The position numbers and the translations under genes are program-made. The notes under the pieces were generated by a model. It searched no databases. It saw nothing but the letters and a program-made list of their open reading frames with translations, and was not told the DNA's origin. Positions 20,501-32,638 of a stretch of 64,000 nucleotides of DNA are shown piece after piece; the first letter of the stretch is position 1, and each line of letters begins with the position of its first letter. Source of the DNA: Ophiodon elongatus (lineage: Eukaryota; Chordata; Actinopteri; Perciformes; Hexagrammidae); the NCBI GenBank assembly GCA_016806645.1, contig JACSYO010002168.1:87501-151500 (forward strand), read 5' to 3'.

Positions 20501-22059
20501 TGTGGCTGCAGGAGTCAATACTTTCCAAAGTGTTCTTATCTTATGTATACATTTATTTTCCGGGTTAATGATTCTGAAAATGAAATAATCTTGGTTTTAT
20601 CAAACATAAAGTTTAGCACTACATGCTACTAGAGACATTGGTACAGCTGTCTCTTTATAAGGCATTGATAGGCCTATGTATTTTAATTTTTGATTGTATT
20701 GTATTTAAAGTTTTTATTATATGTAATGTTTTTGTCTCATCTGGACCCTGAGTCTGAAATAAAGTTGTGATTGATTGATTCATTGACATCGTCACATTGA
20801 TCAACGTCTTCTCACAAACTCTAGTGCACTCATAAAACATTCCCGTCTTACCTTTCCTTCTCTTCTTCTGCTCGCCCACGCCCTCCAGCTCCACAGGAAG
20901 AAGCATCGCCCACCTCTGTGGGGGCGTCGCCCACCAGTAACTCCAGTCCCTCATTGGGCGACGACCCGGTGAGCTTCACCAACATGTTCTTCGATGCCAT
21001 TGGGGAGGAGCAGCACAACGAAAACAACAACAACCCATGTAAGATACTTTATATACATAGAAAACATCGAATACTAATACAAAAACCAGCATATAGCAGT
21101 ATTAGTAGGCCTAGGGGTAGTATTTGTCTTGATGAGCATACTGAACTTCAGGTGTTTAGCAAAATGTTTTAAACCACCTCGTTAACATTTAACATACAGT
21201 ATAGGGTACGGAAAAGATAATACAATATTGTTTAGCTGGCAAAATCTGAGGTATTTTAATGTGTACAAACCCCAAATGTTACGTTACAAAGTGGTGTAGA
21301 ACTGACTACAGACAATATTGCTGAGATGTAACAACACAACTTTATAAAAAAGAGAATAAAGAATAAATATATTAAATGTGACAATATGTGAAAACATGAA
21401 TTCAGCATTTGTAGATGCATGAAAACCAAAACTCAACTGCCAGCCTGCAGGCTAACACTCACTTTTAAAATTTAAATTTCTGTTGTTTTGTTTCACATAA
21501 ATTAGTAATTAAATTTTTTTTATAATTTGTTCACTCCCGCCACTTGTTTGTAGTCTCATCGTGAATGTTTCCTCAGCACAGTGACTGTAAGAAGGAGGAA
21601 CCTGCTGGCTGCAAAATAAAAAAAATGGCTAGAATTGTATTTTACTTAAAACAACTCTAAAACTGTTAAGTACTGTGTACTTAAATTAATTAAATAAAGA
21701 AATTGGGAGCTGGCTTGTTAGACGGCCAGTTAATTCTAATCTGCGTCTTGGTGCTAAGCTAAGCTAAATAAATCAATTAGCAGATATCAAACTGAGCTTT
21801 TAACTCCCAGAAAGAGAAAATCAAAAGTGCATTTTGCTAAATATCTGATCAAATATATCTCACCCTAAAATGCCCTACACTTCTCCCCCTCCTCCTTTCT
21901 CTAGCGGTTTGCTCCAGTGACCCGTTTGTTGAAATAAACCTCGATGAGGCGGCGTTGTGCCATCAGCTCCTCACCTCCCCTGAAGCTCCTCCTTCTGTCT
22001 TCCCTTTCTCCTTCTCCTCCTCTTCCTCCTCCTCTTCTTCATCTTTGCACCTCCATTGA
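14525..22059 (+). CDS. Single-pass mucin-like membrane protein; family not recognised
   Basis: Ten exons in consistent phase: 14525-14558, 15824-15892, 16467-16603, 17583-17745, 18560-18592, 19153-19232, 19362-19452, 19537-19644, 20889-21038, 21905-22059; 339 residues. The start sits in a good context (CACCATGATG) and gives a signal peptide continuing into exon 2. Exons 2-5 encode a Ser/Thr/Pro-rich extracellular part (VTTPPSSSPQS, SVSTTTEGVNGST) suited to dense O-glycosylation. Exon 6 is the membrane span (VILILIILVIIILCVILYF) followed by LRRVSR. Exons 7-10 give a tail of about 165 residues with blocks NYSFDLRPHSPAN, GTFGKVYLDNL, PVSFTNMFFDAIGEE and DPFVEINLDEAALC, ending in a Ser run. The tail motifs look constrained but match no family I can name. 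CD43-, podocalyxin- and TMEM154-type sialomucins were considered without a clear match. Confidence 0.7.
16030..16215. repeat. Dispersed repeat family B, opposite-strand copy (intron)
   Basis: Reverse-complement of the family B left part: 'cttagctccaccccctc', 'caccaagatgccgacagc', 'gcagtccacaaaccaatggg'. Confidence 0.6.
16985..17475. repeat. Dispersed repeat family A (intron)
   Basis: Begins 'gtggtggaaagtaactaa' and contains the characteristic 'cttttggtactttaagtact'. It ends shortly before exon 4 of the mucin-like gene. Confidence 0.7.
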
Positions 22060-23694
22060 CGACCCCACAGCTCAACGTGGAGGTCACGGCTGTGTCAGTG
22101 AAAGAATCGACGAGGGTTTCTGTCTTTTGTTTGCCAGTGAAAGGCGTAAACATGTCAACCAACGAGCTGGAACCGAGAGCTAGCTTACGCTTCACGTTGT
22201 GGGTTCAGCAGTCTCATAAGGTTGTGTTTTATATCCAAATGGAGGTTACTTTGGCCAATATCTGTCAATCAAGAGTTAGCTAACTTGAGCTAACCACTAG
22301 CTAGCTAATGAGTAGCCATATGAGCGGTTTTTGCTGGAGCCTTCAGCAGGAACCCTGTGTTTTATTGCAGTTGTCTCTTCAAAATTAATTTGGCTTATTT
22401 TAATGGAGAGCTGTTATTAAGAACGACAAAAATATGTTAACAAGCTATTAAAAGTATTTTATTTCTCCGGGCTGTGTCTGTTGTAATCAATACTCACTAA
22501 AGAGTCCACGCTACATGGTGAGTTCACTATTTTATAGTACATTGTTTAGTACCTGGATCATCTTGCGAGAGTTTCAAAAATCAAGGTTTATCATCCAGAC
22601 ACGACCCAACATGTTTTATTTTTTCATTTGGAAGGTGAGCTGACTGGATTGTCCTCTACACAGACCTCCCTACATTCTAATTAGGGGGATGAGTGAATGA
22701 TTTTGGACTCAGCCGTTTTGTTTTTACAGTATTTTGTTGAAAATAATGCAAGAGAAATTAATACAAAATATATTTCACTGCTGTAATTTTGCTTTATTTA
22801 GGTAAGGCTTCGGACAAAACTGACATACAAATATGTAACTTATTGTTTTGTGAAATGGATGTTTTCTTTTGCTATACTGCCCACAAAGTGTTTCTCCAGT
22901 GGCTTATAATGTTGCCTTCTCTTCTCTCCAGTTAAATAATCAGTTTGTATTTGCAGCTTTAGTTCTTGTACACTTTGTTATGTAACTCTTCTGCCTCACA
23001 GTGGCTGAATCTGTTTATGATGTGTCCTGATTAAAACTCTTATTACTGTACCTTTAAAAAAAGTTTAACCTGTTTTGTCCTATTCTATTTTTCCTCTTGT
23101 TTATGCTTTCAGACTTTTACACATAGTTCAGTTTATAAAACCATTTTCATGAAATGTTCTGCACAGTGCTATACTTTATGTATAAATGCAATCATGCATG
23201 TATATATTTATGCATTTATTTATTCATTTGTGGCTGGCAGCAAAGATACATACTGCAACAAAGAAATAAGAAATGCAGACGATATAATCGTCATAACATT
23301 GTTTAAACATAAGTGTGCGGGGAAATGATTAAATAAAGCACGTAGGCATCTTGTTAATGGAGGACGGAACCTTCCAAAATAATAATAAAAAAATGATTAA
23401 AAAAATAAATGAATACATAAAAGTAAGCATTAATTAGTTGATAAAATGTGACATACATTAATATTTCAGTTTTAATTATTTTATTTATTTATTTTCCTTT
23501 GTGTTTAACTTTCTCTTTTATTTAATTTGCTAATTTCTTAAATTAATTTACTTATTTTTTATTTATTTTATATTTATTTTACATGTGCAGTATATATTCA
23601 TTTAATCTATGCATTCATTTATTTATTGTAGATTTTTGCAGGTTCCGTCCTCTATGAATGTTATAGTAGCTACAGTAAAGAAAAAGCAAATGCA

Positions 23695-23759
<65 letters not shown>

Positions 23760-24497
23760 TACACACTCATATTGACCAGCATATCTACAGTGTCACACGT
23801 TGTAGCTCTTCTTCTTCTTCATCATCATTCCAGTACGAGATGACCGACTCTCCTTTGCTGCAGGACAACCAGAGGAGAGAAAGGGTGAACACTTCACCTT
23901 CTTCTTCTTTCACTTCTTTTTTTAGAGATACGAGGTTCTCACAGGTATATTCATATACAAACATGATGATCTTGTGGAATATGATGCCTATTAAACTAGG
24001 TAAAAACATGCTGAATACACATTAATGCAGCAGGAATATTCATCCAGAATATCGGATAGAATAGTATTATAACATTTTTCTGCTCAATCAAGACTGCTAC
24101 TTCTAATACTGAGTACATTTTGATGATACAATATTATACTTCAGTATGGTATTAATGCATGACTTTTACTTGAAGTGGAGTATTTTCACAGTGTGGCATT
24201 ACACTTTTACTTGTGTGGGATTTAGTGGCATCTAGTGGTGAGGTAGCAGATTACATCCCTCTCTTTCCAAGTGTGTTGGAGGACCTACGGAGGCCTTCAT
24301 GGGCTCCTAAATCCCCCTGAAACACGATGGTGATCGAGCTTATGGCCGGGATCTGTGGGAAGTGAGAACACACCTGCGTTCACGCTTACAGGTGCCTTCA
24401 ATCACAACTTTAAGAAAAGGATCTGAATACTTTTATTATATCTGAATACTGCTAGCTCTAGTAAGCACTAATAAAAAGTCAGCCAACTATCCATCTC
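22060..24497. other. 3' UTR and convergent intergenic spacer
   Basis: AT-rich DNA between the plus-strand mucin-like gene and the minus-strand Fc-receptor-like gene, so the two genes converge here. It contains an A-run plus (TA)n at 23693-23758, a repeat at about 23870-24060 that also occurs at 9930-10060, and a family A repeat at 24060-24215. No exon was recognised. Confidence 0.5.
23693..23758. repeat. Poly-A followed by (TA)n microsatellite
   Basis: A run of A continuing into about 46 bp of pure TA. Confidence 0.95.
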
Positions 24498-26198
24498 TCA
24501 AGAGAGCACTTTCTTGATGGTCGACAGAGTTGTCCCTGACCTCTGACCTCTTGTGGAAGAGGCAGACAGAAACGATGAATCATTTTTATTATTATATTTT
24601 CAGAGGTGTTCTTACCTCGAGCCATCCTTCGGTACAGGTATATGCCCACTATGAGTATGGCGGTGTAGAGGAGGAACAGCAGGATGGTGCACAGCAGCCT
24701 GGGCAGCGGCATGAGAGGAGGACGAGGGACATCTGGAGGCCGAGGGCGGAAGAAAAGGAGTTTCAGGCATAAAACATAATCACTTCTCATTTCATTCAAG
24801 TCCTCAATCAAATTTAACTTTTTCCAATAAGTCCTTCTGAAGACGTCAACAGGTTGCAACAAGGGGACAAAAGTCAAAGAGACTCTCTTCCAGTGGAGAC
24901 AACGTGATGAAGTTTCCTCTCTGGTACTTTGTGTGTTTTATATTTCCCTCCCCTGTCCCTCATACTGCCTGGTGTTCTTCATTGTTCGGTGTTTGCGATG
25001 GACACATTTTTTTATTTTTATATTTGCCCTAAATGCTGTTTCAAAGCCTTGTTCTGCCAGGAATAAAACTAAAGTTTGAAAACTTTTCTCTGTCTAAAAA
25101 TAGTCAAATTTAAATTCATGGAGACTCATTATAAAATGACCTAATGTCTTAAACCTTAAGCATCTTGAACTTAGGTACTCAGTAAATAAGGAAGCAGAGC
25201 ATCATGTCACCTGTCACAGACAGCCAGCTCTGCAGTGACTTCCCCTCCGTGGGGTGCTCACACATGTAGAAGCCTTCGTCAGACCTGGACACGGCGGGGA
25301 GGACCAGCTTCCCTGCAGACTCAGAGCCGATGAAAACATCATTTCTGAAGAACACGGCAGAGAAGTTCGACGTAGATTCATCTTCGTCTTCTTCCTTGTA
25401 GGAACAGCAAAGTGTCACTTCATCTCCCTCCGTCACAGGAAGCGCAGGGCTCTCCAGGATCACAACACCATCTGAAGATTAACAGAACACATTTCCATAC
25501 TTGTATTAAAGACTTGTAGCCTTTGCAAAGTCTGTTAAATTGCAAAACTCTGTGTACATTGTGGTCTCACCCGTCACTGTGATGTTGACAGTGTTGCTGC
25601 ACCCCCCCTGCTGAGACTCGCACCAGTACACTCCGGTGTCTGCTGGGTAGACATCCTCCACGGTGCAGGAGGACTCGCCTGGGATCCCCCAGCCATACTT
25701 GCATGCGTCCGACGTCTGAGAGGACGTGTTTCTTCTCACTGTCCAGCCGCTGGAGTTCGCCACACACCTCAAGGAGATTTGGTCATGCCAAAAGAACTGA
25801 GATCTGTTGGGAGCGATGTTCAGCGTGGCTGAAAGGGAGGAGCCTACTGAGAATTACCAGAAAACGTATTAGAAACTTGAGAGTTGAACGTCTGGCAGCT
25901 TAAGAGCCAGATATTTGATGTATTTTTGGTGGTGGAGACCAAAACAGAGCTAAAAGGAGCGTGTGGACTTTGTGTCTGCCAGCTTGTTTTTATGGTCTTT
26001 TCAAAATGGATGAATCCTGATTGCATCTTTAGAAATTAATCATTTTTCCAGCTCTCCTCATCATGAAATCAGTCAAACCAGTTACCAGAGTTTTTTTTTC
26101 TTTGAGCAATATACATTTAGAGTCTTCTGATAGTTACTTAACTATAAAGTTACGGTGAATTACTTACAGAGCGTTAGGCAGAGCGAAGCGATCTCCAT
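24498..26198 (-). CDS. Fc-receptor-like membrane protein with two Ig domains
   Basis: Minus-strand exons: signal 26168-26198 (MEIASLCLTL), Ig1 25571-25828, Ig2 25211-25471, membrane exon 24616-24732, short last exon about 24498-24547. All internal junctions are phase 1. Ig1 has the Cys pair in SLRCVAN and YWCES, plus an extra Cys pair (DACKYG, ESSCTVE). Ig2 has TLCCSYK and GFYMCEHP. The span LLCTILLFLLYTAILIVGIYL is followed by YRRM. The two-C2-domain layout and motifs resemble vertebrate Fc receptor and FCRL proteins. No charged residue is visible in the span, and no ITAM or ITIM in the very short tail (16 or 23 residues depending on which of two adjacent acceptors is used). It could therefore be a decoy or partner-dependent receptor. 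Exact orthology is unknown. Confidence 0.75.
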
Positions 26199-27448
26199 CC
26201 TGTGTCGAGCTCAATCTTCATCATATTTTCTAAGCTAGTCAACCACATCCTAAACCAGCACAGGAAATCACGAGGGTCATTTCTCAGCAATAAGAAAACG
26301 AAACAATTAAAAAAAAATCAATGAAATTCACAACATTTTTTTTAAATCTTGCTTGAGCTCTAAGCTTTCAAAACATTTATGAAGTAGTGGACCCAAACAT
26401 CAGCATTTATATAATCACTAAAACATTCTTTAAAAAGTGATGATTTTATTCATAAGCAGTGATGGAGGACATATTCAGATATTTTACTTAAAGCTACAAG
26501 TGAAGAACTTTTAACTGGTTATGAAACAGACTTATTATAATGCCTCTATATGACCTTGCATAAGTAAACGGGAGAGAAGTCAACTTTCACTGGATTCTTG
26601 TTCATGATGACCCCGACTATGTCCATGTCAAATTTCATGTGACTTTACTTTACAGTTTTTGAGAAAAACAGAAAACATATAACGTATTCATTATTTCCTC
26701 ATATTTTAACTGTAATTAAAACAAGCCCAAAGAGGAAATTATGATTATGAATGTCATTTGAGCTGACTTTGCCTTTCATTTTCTGAAAAACTGTACAGTA
26801 AAATCTCATGAAATCTGACATAAATATATATGGGGTCACCATGAACAAGAATCCAGTTAAAACTTTAGCTAACCAATTAAGGACATGTTTTTATTACCGA
26901 TCAAAGATTACGATTTGGCAATATTATAATTTCAAATAAATTCAAACCCTTTACAGTACTGTAACTTCAGATTTTATTATAATTTGATTTCATATAATGT
27001 ACAACATGTTGTATTATAAAATTGGACAAAAAATGGACAAAAAATGGACAGAAAATGGACAAAATGGAAAAGAAATTGACAAAACATTTACGAAAATGTA
27101 CAGCAGGCAGTTACAGGGTTAATATGAGGTCTAGCCCCGTGCTTTGGGGCTGCCCAGGCAGTACACTACACCGCGTAAAGACGCCCCTGTGCCCGCATGT
27201 GCTGTCTGGTCTCTGGGGTTCCAAGGAATCCCGCAGTACATTCCTACACCGTCCACACACGTCAGGAGGAGGGGGCGGGGCGGAGGGGGGGCATGGGGGT
27301 GGGGCGGTCTTTGTCCGCCTCTAGTAAAAACGAAAGTATACACTCTCTTCACGATGAGGCAGTTGATTTTTTTTATTTTTCATACACTTTCAACACGATA
27401 TTTCACTCTTTTTTCAAATCTTTTGAGGAGACAATTCACGATGCAGCG
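26199..27448. other. Divergent intergenic region between two immunoglobulin-type genes
   Basis: The minus-strand Fc-receptor-like gene and the plus-strand Ig gene start on opposite sides of this 1.25-kb stretch. It contains AT-rich sequence, a short 'ggacaaaaaat' array at 27026-27065, and a GC- and G-rich block at about 27265-27310 just upstream of the second gene. It may hold both promoters; no specific site could be assigned. Confidence 0.4.
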
Positions 27449-27795
27449 ATGACGCGGAGAACTGCACTCATCTTACCGGTTGGAGTCATCCTTATCTTTA
27501 TTCTGATCACGGTATCCACAGGTAGAGTTACTAACTTTAATTATATAAAACATATTTATTCCTACTAATATCTCTCCAATCACTGCTACTGGGATTGTCC
27601 ATCCACCACAATGTGGAGGAGAGAAGAGTTGATAAAGTTCATGAGACAGTTTGTGGTAAATATACAAACGCATTATCCAGTATCATAAAGTATTCAGGAA
27701 ACAAGGCTGTAGGGGTCAGTGTACCGAGTTAAATCATGAATTAAGAGACTACTGTCGAGCATGTTGCGGATGTTTATCAGGTAACAACCTTCTGT

Positions 27796-27837
<42 letters not shown>

Positions 27838-30800
27838 CATATATATATAAATATATAAATACATATATATATATGTATATAATATAAATACATATATATA
27901 TATCATATAAATGATGTCCATGTTATCGTGATAGCCTATGCTCCACACATGAAGGGGGGGGGGGGGGCGTTAGATGTAAAATAAAAAACAAATGAACCAT
28001 TTTTATATTCAGCAAAGACACAACACCCACATTTTAAATCCATGTAATTCATTACCTTTTCAGAGACATACATTTGCATGATAAGCTGTGCATCCGTGTT
28101 TAATTCTTTCTGTAATAATTAGGCAGCTTTTTAATCATTTCATTTATTTTTCTAATTGAACCTCTCAATTAGTGTTTTATCTTTTTTGGATTTTTATTTT
28201 TTTACTTTTAAACAAAGTGCTTTCCTTGCGATTAAAGATTCAAATTAATTCACCAAATTTGAAGAAAAGAGAGAAATCGGAGGCTCAGATTGAGGTCATG
28301 ATCTCATAATTACAGAAATAGGCCTATCGATCATCACGAGAGGGTTTGTGGTAATTATGAGATACATTTTTATGTATTTGTTCAGATTACAGTGGTTATC
28401 AATGTATTTAATGAGATGGAGTGTTACCTCATGTTATTAATGTTATCATGACTTCTTCCTGGGATTTAAACTGGGTGGTGTGGTTAGTCTGTCAACATTG
28501 CTCAGGTTGTGGGGATTGTTCAGATGAAGCACTGATAAGCTCGTAACAGGAAGTGTGAAGGCTATCGTTCCCCAGGACAGCCCTGAGGGTTTCTTCATGT
28601 CATGTTTTGGTCTTTTCCCCCTCAGGGCTATGGCAAAGAGAGAAGCCCGGTAAGTCAAACACGTCTTTACCTCATCATGGACATAGACGGCACTCCTTCA
28701 AGAAGCTGTTGAATCTTAAAAAAATACATTTTGTGTCTCTTTATAGTCAGGTTTGGTCTATTTGTGGTCTTGTGTCTCTTTATAGTTGTTTTGAGTCTCT
28801 TTGTGGTTATTTTTCCCCCCTTTTGTAGTTGTTTTGTGTCTCCTGTGGTCTTTTTGTGTCTCTTTGTGCTTTTTTGTGTCTTTGTGGTTGTTTTTCCCCA
28901 TTTGTGCAGTTGTGTCTTGTCTCTTTCATGTTTTCTGTGTCTGTATATGGTCTTTATATGTCTCTTTGTAGTAAAGTTTGGTCTCTTTGTCGCCTTCTGT
29001 CTCTTTATAGTAAAGTTTGGTCTCTTTGTCGTCTCTTTGTAGTTGTTTTCCCCCTTTTGTAGTCTTTTTGAGTATCTTTGTGGTTGTTTTTTCCCTTTGT
29101 GTAGTTGTGTCTTGTCTCTTTCATGTTTTCTGTGTCTCCATATGGTATTTATATGTCTCTTTGTACTCATTTAGTTTCTCTCTGTGGTTGTAGCCCCTTT
29201 TTTATTCGCCGGTTTGTGTCTCTTTATAGCCATGTTTTTGTCTTTTTCCCCCTCAGGGCCAGGGCAAACAGAGAAGCCTGGTAAGTCAAACACGTCTTTA
29301 CCTCATCATGTACATAGATGTAACTCCTTCAGGAAGCTGTTGAATCTTAAAAAAACAAACATTATATGTCTCTTTGTAGTCATTTTGTTTCTTTCTGTGG
29401 TTGTGGCCCCTTTTTTACTCACCATTTTGTGTCTCTTTGTAATCAGGTTTGGTCTCTTTGTGGTCTTGTGTCTCTTTATAGTTGTTTTGAGTCTCTTTGT
29501 GGTTATTTTTCCCCTTTTTGTAGTTGTTTTGTGTCTCCTGTGGTTGTTTTTCCCCATTTGTGTAGTTGTGTCTTGTCTCTTTCATGTTTTCTGTGTCTCC
29601 ATATGGTCTTTATATGTCTCCTTGTACTCATTTTAGATTTTGTCTTTTTTCCCCCACAGGGCCAGGGCGAACAGAGAAGCGCAGTAAGTCAAACACGTCT
29701 TTACCTCATCATGTACATAGATGTAACTCCTTCAAGAAGCTGGTGAATCTTTAAAAAAAAAAACATTATGTGTCTCTTTGTAGTCAACCTGTTTCTGCTT
29801 GTAGTCAAGTTGTTTCTCTCTGTAGTCTTTATGTCTCTTTTTGGTTGTTTTTCCCCCTTTTTGGAGTGGTTTTGTGTCTCCTGTGGTCGTTTTGTGGCTC
29901 TTTGTGGTTGTTTGTGTATCTTTGTGGTTGTTTTGCGCCTATTTGTAGTAATTTTGTGTGCGTTTGTATTCGTTTTATGTTTCTTTGAGGTCATTTGGAC
30001 TCTTGATTGATGATTTGTTAGGGTTAGTAACTATCATCCATTCCCGACTCTGTTTTGCAAAGCCATAGAGCTGCAATATTAGATTCAGGTGGGGAAAAAC
30101 ATGAATCCAAAAAAAAGAGTAATGTTGCTTCTTAGACTACTAACAACTTCCCAAGGTCAATTTACAAATGGTCGTCCCACGAAGAGGAACTTATTGCCAC
30201 TTCTTAAAACATGTGTGGACCCTTTTTGAGTTATATATTAGCAGGTAAAGACTTTATCTCATTTGTCATTACAGAACAAGAAGACTTAATTTGCGACGAC
30301 AGCCTTGATGCAACAGTCGGAGAGGACGTCACTTTGGGCTGTCACCATGAGAGTCAACTCGATGTGACGGACAAAAGTATTGAATGGACATTGAACAGGA
30401 CCATCAGAGTCCTGCTCTACAGAAGTAAAGGTCTTTCTCCTGATCTTCAGGCAGAACAATTCAAAGGCAGAGCATCTGAGGACAGCAGCTGGAACCTGAC
30501 CGAAGGGAAACTTGCAGTGAAAATCTCATCAGTTGAGCAAACTGATGCTGGAACATACAAATGCTGTGTTGGAACTGGAAACCAAAAAATCTCCTGCTCA
30601 ACAACACTCAACATTTACCAGTGTAAGTCACATTTTTATTGCTTAACATATATGTATATGAAAACAGCAATAATAGGCCTACTGTAAATTACAAACACAA
30701 ATACATAAACTAAAACACAATGCTGTAAATGAACACTTTTAAAGTAACTAACTGGTATCCAGCTGCCAGTAAAATGTGTTTGACTGTTGGTTTTACACAG

Positions 30801-32638
30801 GACACAAACAGGTGGCTACAGGTGAAAGTCCCTGCCACCCCTCCATTCCACCATATATGGACTATTTTTCCTATTTAAACTACGACACCTAAATTCCTGG
30901 TTAGCTCCCGTCATAATTACCATGAGAGGTCGCCTCCTAACTGGATGTAAATATGAGGCATAATAAGCTGCAGTACAAACAACCTGTAGATGACTATCTG
31001 AAACTAAAAATGTGTCATCGAGAGGCTGAGTAGGTGAGGCTAACCTTCCAAAGAGCTGGCCGTTAATGATTTACAGATCCAGTGGCTGCGTTTTGTAGTT
31101 TTATTTGCAGGAAGAACAAACAAATACTTGTAGTGGATATGACGCATCCAAAATGTTCCAAAGAGTTTTACAAGGGCATATAAAGGTGATCAACATCGAT
31201 CAACAGCATTAAACAGCGACAATAAGACTCCCGCTATAACCCCCTCTCCTTCCGTTTACAAAACTAAAAGTACTGAACAGATGTTATCCCCATTGCTACC
31301 ACCATCAATACCAAGTGACTCAATTACTTTAAGTGACTAAAAAAAGATGTACAAAAATAACAGTCTATACCTGGTCAAAACACAACCTATGGGGTTTGTA
31401 TTTTTTTTCGGGAGGCCTCACAGAGACACTAGCATGTAGCTGTAGACTCTTAAAATATTATCCTTGAAATGATAAATGAAAACCTTGGAGTAAAGATTGA
31501 GAGTACTTAATCCCCTTTGTCTTTTTTCAGCTGGTACAGTAAAGCGGATCAAAGCCGTAAGTAAAATACAGAAAACTAAATGTTTTTTTTAACTGTAGCA
31601 CTCTGTAAACTGTAAACTTGAGGATTGACCTGGAAATATGGAGGTGTACAGTAGTGAAGTATGAGGTGATAGGCATGTTGGTGCTTATATATGAATACAA
31701 GCTAAAGGACACATCCATGATCTCAATGCAGCCAATTCCCAATATCTGCATAACATTAGTGGATTAAAATGTGCATTAATTCGCTTTTTCTTCCCTTTTT
31801 TTCCTGGAAATTTGGTTCAAATTAAAACTTGGATACAGTTCTAAATAAGCTTGGATACTGTGTAATAATGCAATGTGTTTACTAAATGCAATGTTTGTTT
31901 CCATGAACGATTTAAGTATTTTTTGGGGTAATCTGTTGTCTTTCTTTCCGACAGATCACCAACCACAGTCGAAAAAATATGGCGGTAAGTAAGAAAAAGT
32001 GCTTTATATGTACATATCACGCCTGTGTTATTTGTCCCTAATTCCTTGTTATACTGACATTACATTAGATATAGAATTCTGAATTCCTCTAAATACCTGA
32101 GTTTAAGATCTATATAAAACAGTCTCAGATCAGCATTTAACATTTTTGGTTGACGATTCCCTGCTGTGATTGGTTCTTATTCCTTAACATTTTTGATCAT
32201 CTTTAAATTTAAAGTGGCTTTATTATTTTATGATAGTAACGTTTCAAATGACAATGTGACAAGGTGTCTCTGGTAGCGAATGATCAGCTGAACCTTTACA
32301 GAGCTTTTATAGTGACTTTGGGCTCATTGTTTATCCGTTCGGCTCACAACTTCCCTGTTCTGGTTCACTCTCTTGTGGCGTCATTTGCAGAAAAGAAGCT
32401 GTAAAACCCACTGTACGCTATCTGCTCAGCAGAAAACAGACGAGTCGGTGAACATAGTGGAGCATTTAGCAGCTAAAGAGATGGATATTTTCCTCAGGAG
32501 GTGGTGGAGACCAAAAACAGAGATAAAAGAGAGAGAATATTTGATTATTATCTTGACGTCTTTCCCTTATTCTTTCAGTATACTATGGCTACATTGGTAC
32601 TGTCTACATCTACAATGGTGTACTTGCTGTATGACTGA
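27449..32638 (+). CDS. V-type Ig-domain protein with a microexon-encoded stalk
   Basis: Exons: 27449-27521 (signal peptide MTRRTALILPVGVILIFI...), three 24-nt microexons 28626-28649, 29257-29280 and 29660-29683, Ig exon 30275-30622, then 31531-31556, 31955-31984, 32391-32447 and 32579-32657. Phases match throughout. The microexons encode GLWQREKP, GPGQTEKP and GPGRTEKR. The Ig exon shows VTLGCHHES, IEWTLN and TDAGTYKCCVG, a V-type fold as in butyrophilin or novel immune-type receptors. The exon at 32579 gives a modest hydrophobic stretch (ATLVLSTSTMVYLLY) and a TGA at 32636-32638. The 3' end is uncertain: the donor at 32447 is weak, and another frame of the last exons (MTETTTEGP, continuing at 32839) is also open. 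Signal peptide and Ig exons are well supported; the family is unnamed. Confidence 0.6.
27800..27905. repeat. (TA)n-rich microsatellite
   Basis: TA repeats interrupted by AAATAC units, in intron 1 of the Ig gene. A G run follows at 27955-27967. Confidence 0.9.
28626..28649 (+). other. Microexon 1 of the Ig gene (24 nt)
   Basis: Flanked by CCCCCTCAG and GTAAGTCAAAC. In phase 1 it encodes GLWQREKP. Confidence 0.6.
29257..29280 (+). other. Microexon 2 of the Ig gene (24 nt)
   Basis: Same flanks as microexon 1 (CCCCCTCAG and GTAAGTCAAAC). In phase 1 it encodes GPGQTEKP. Confidence 0.6.
29660..29683 (+). other. Microexon 3 of the Ig gene (24 nt)
   Basis: Flanked by CCCCCACAG and GTAAGTCAAAC. In phase 1 it encodes GPGRTEKR. 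Confidence 0.6.
32452..32550. repeat. Dispersed repeat fragment
   Basis: The stretch 'gcatttagcagctaaagag' through 'ggtggtggagaccaaaaaca' resembles 25900-25960 ('aagagccagatatttgatg', 'ggtggtggagaccaaaacag'), so it is likely an interspersed element. It would end the coding part of the preceding exon at 32447. Confidence 0.5.

Larger units (their letters stand above)
28720..30000. repeat. T/G-rich minisatellite around the microexons
   Basis: Degenerate units such as 'tgtctctttgtggttgtttt' and 'gtctctttatagt' fill the introns between the three microexons. The array gives spurious open frames on both strands, which were ignored. Each larger block also contains one microexon plus about 80 bp of conserved flank ('cacgtctttacctcatcatg', 'ctccttcaagaagctg'). 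Confidence 0.85.

Noticed and set aside
28667..29994. Long Lys/Thr-rich minus-strand frames and Phe/Cys/Leu-rich plus-strand frames
   Set aside because: Both come from the T/G-rich minisatellite; composition follows the repeat and no splice signals fit, except for the microexons.
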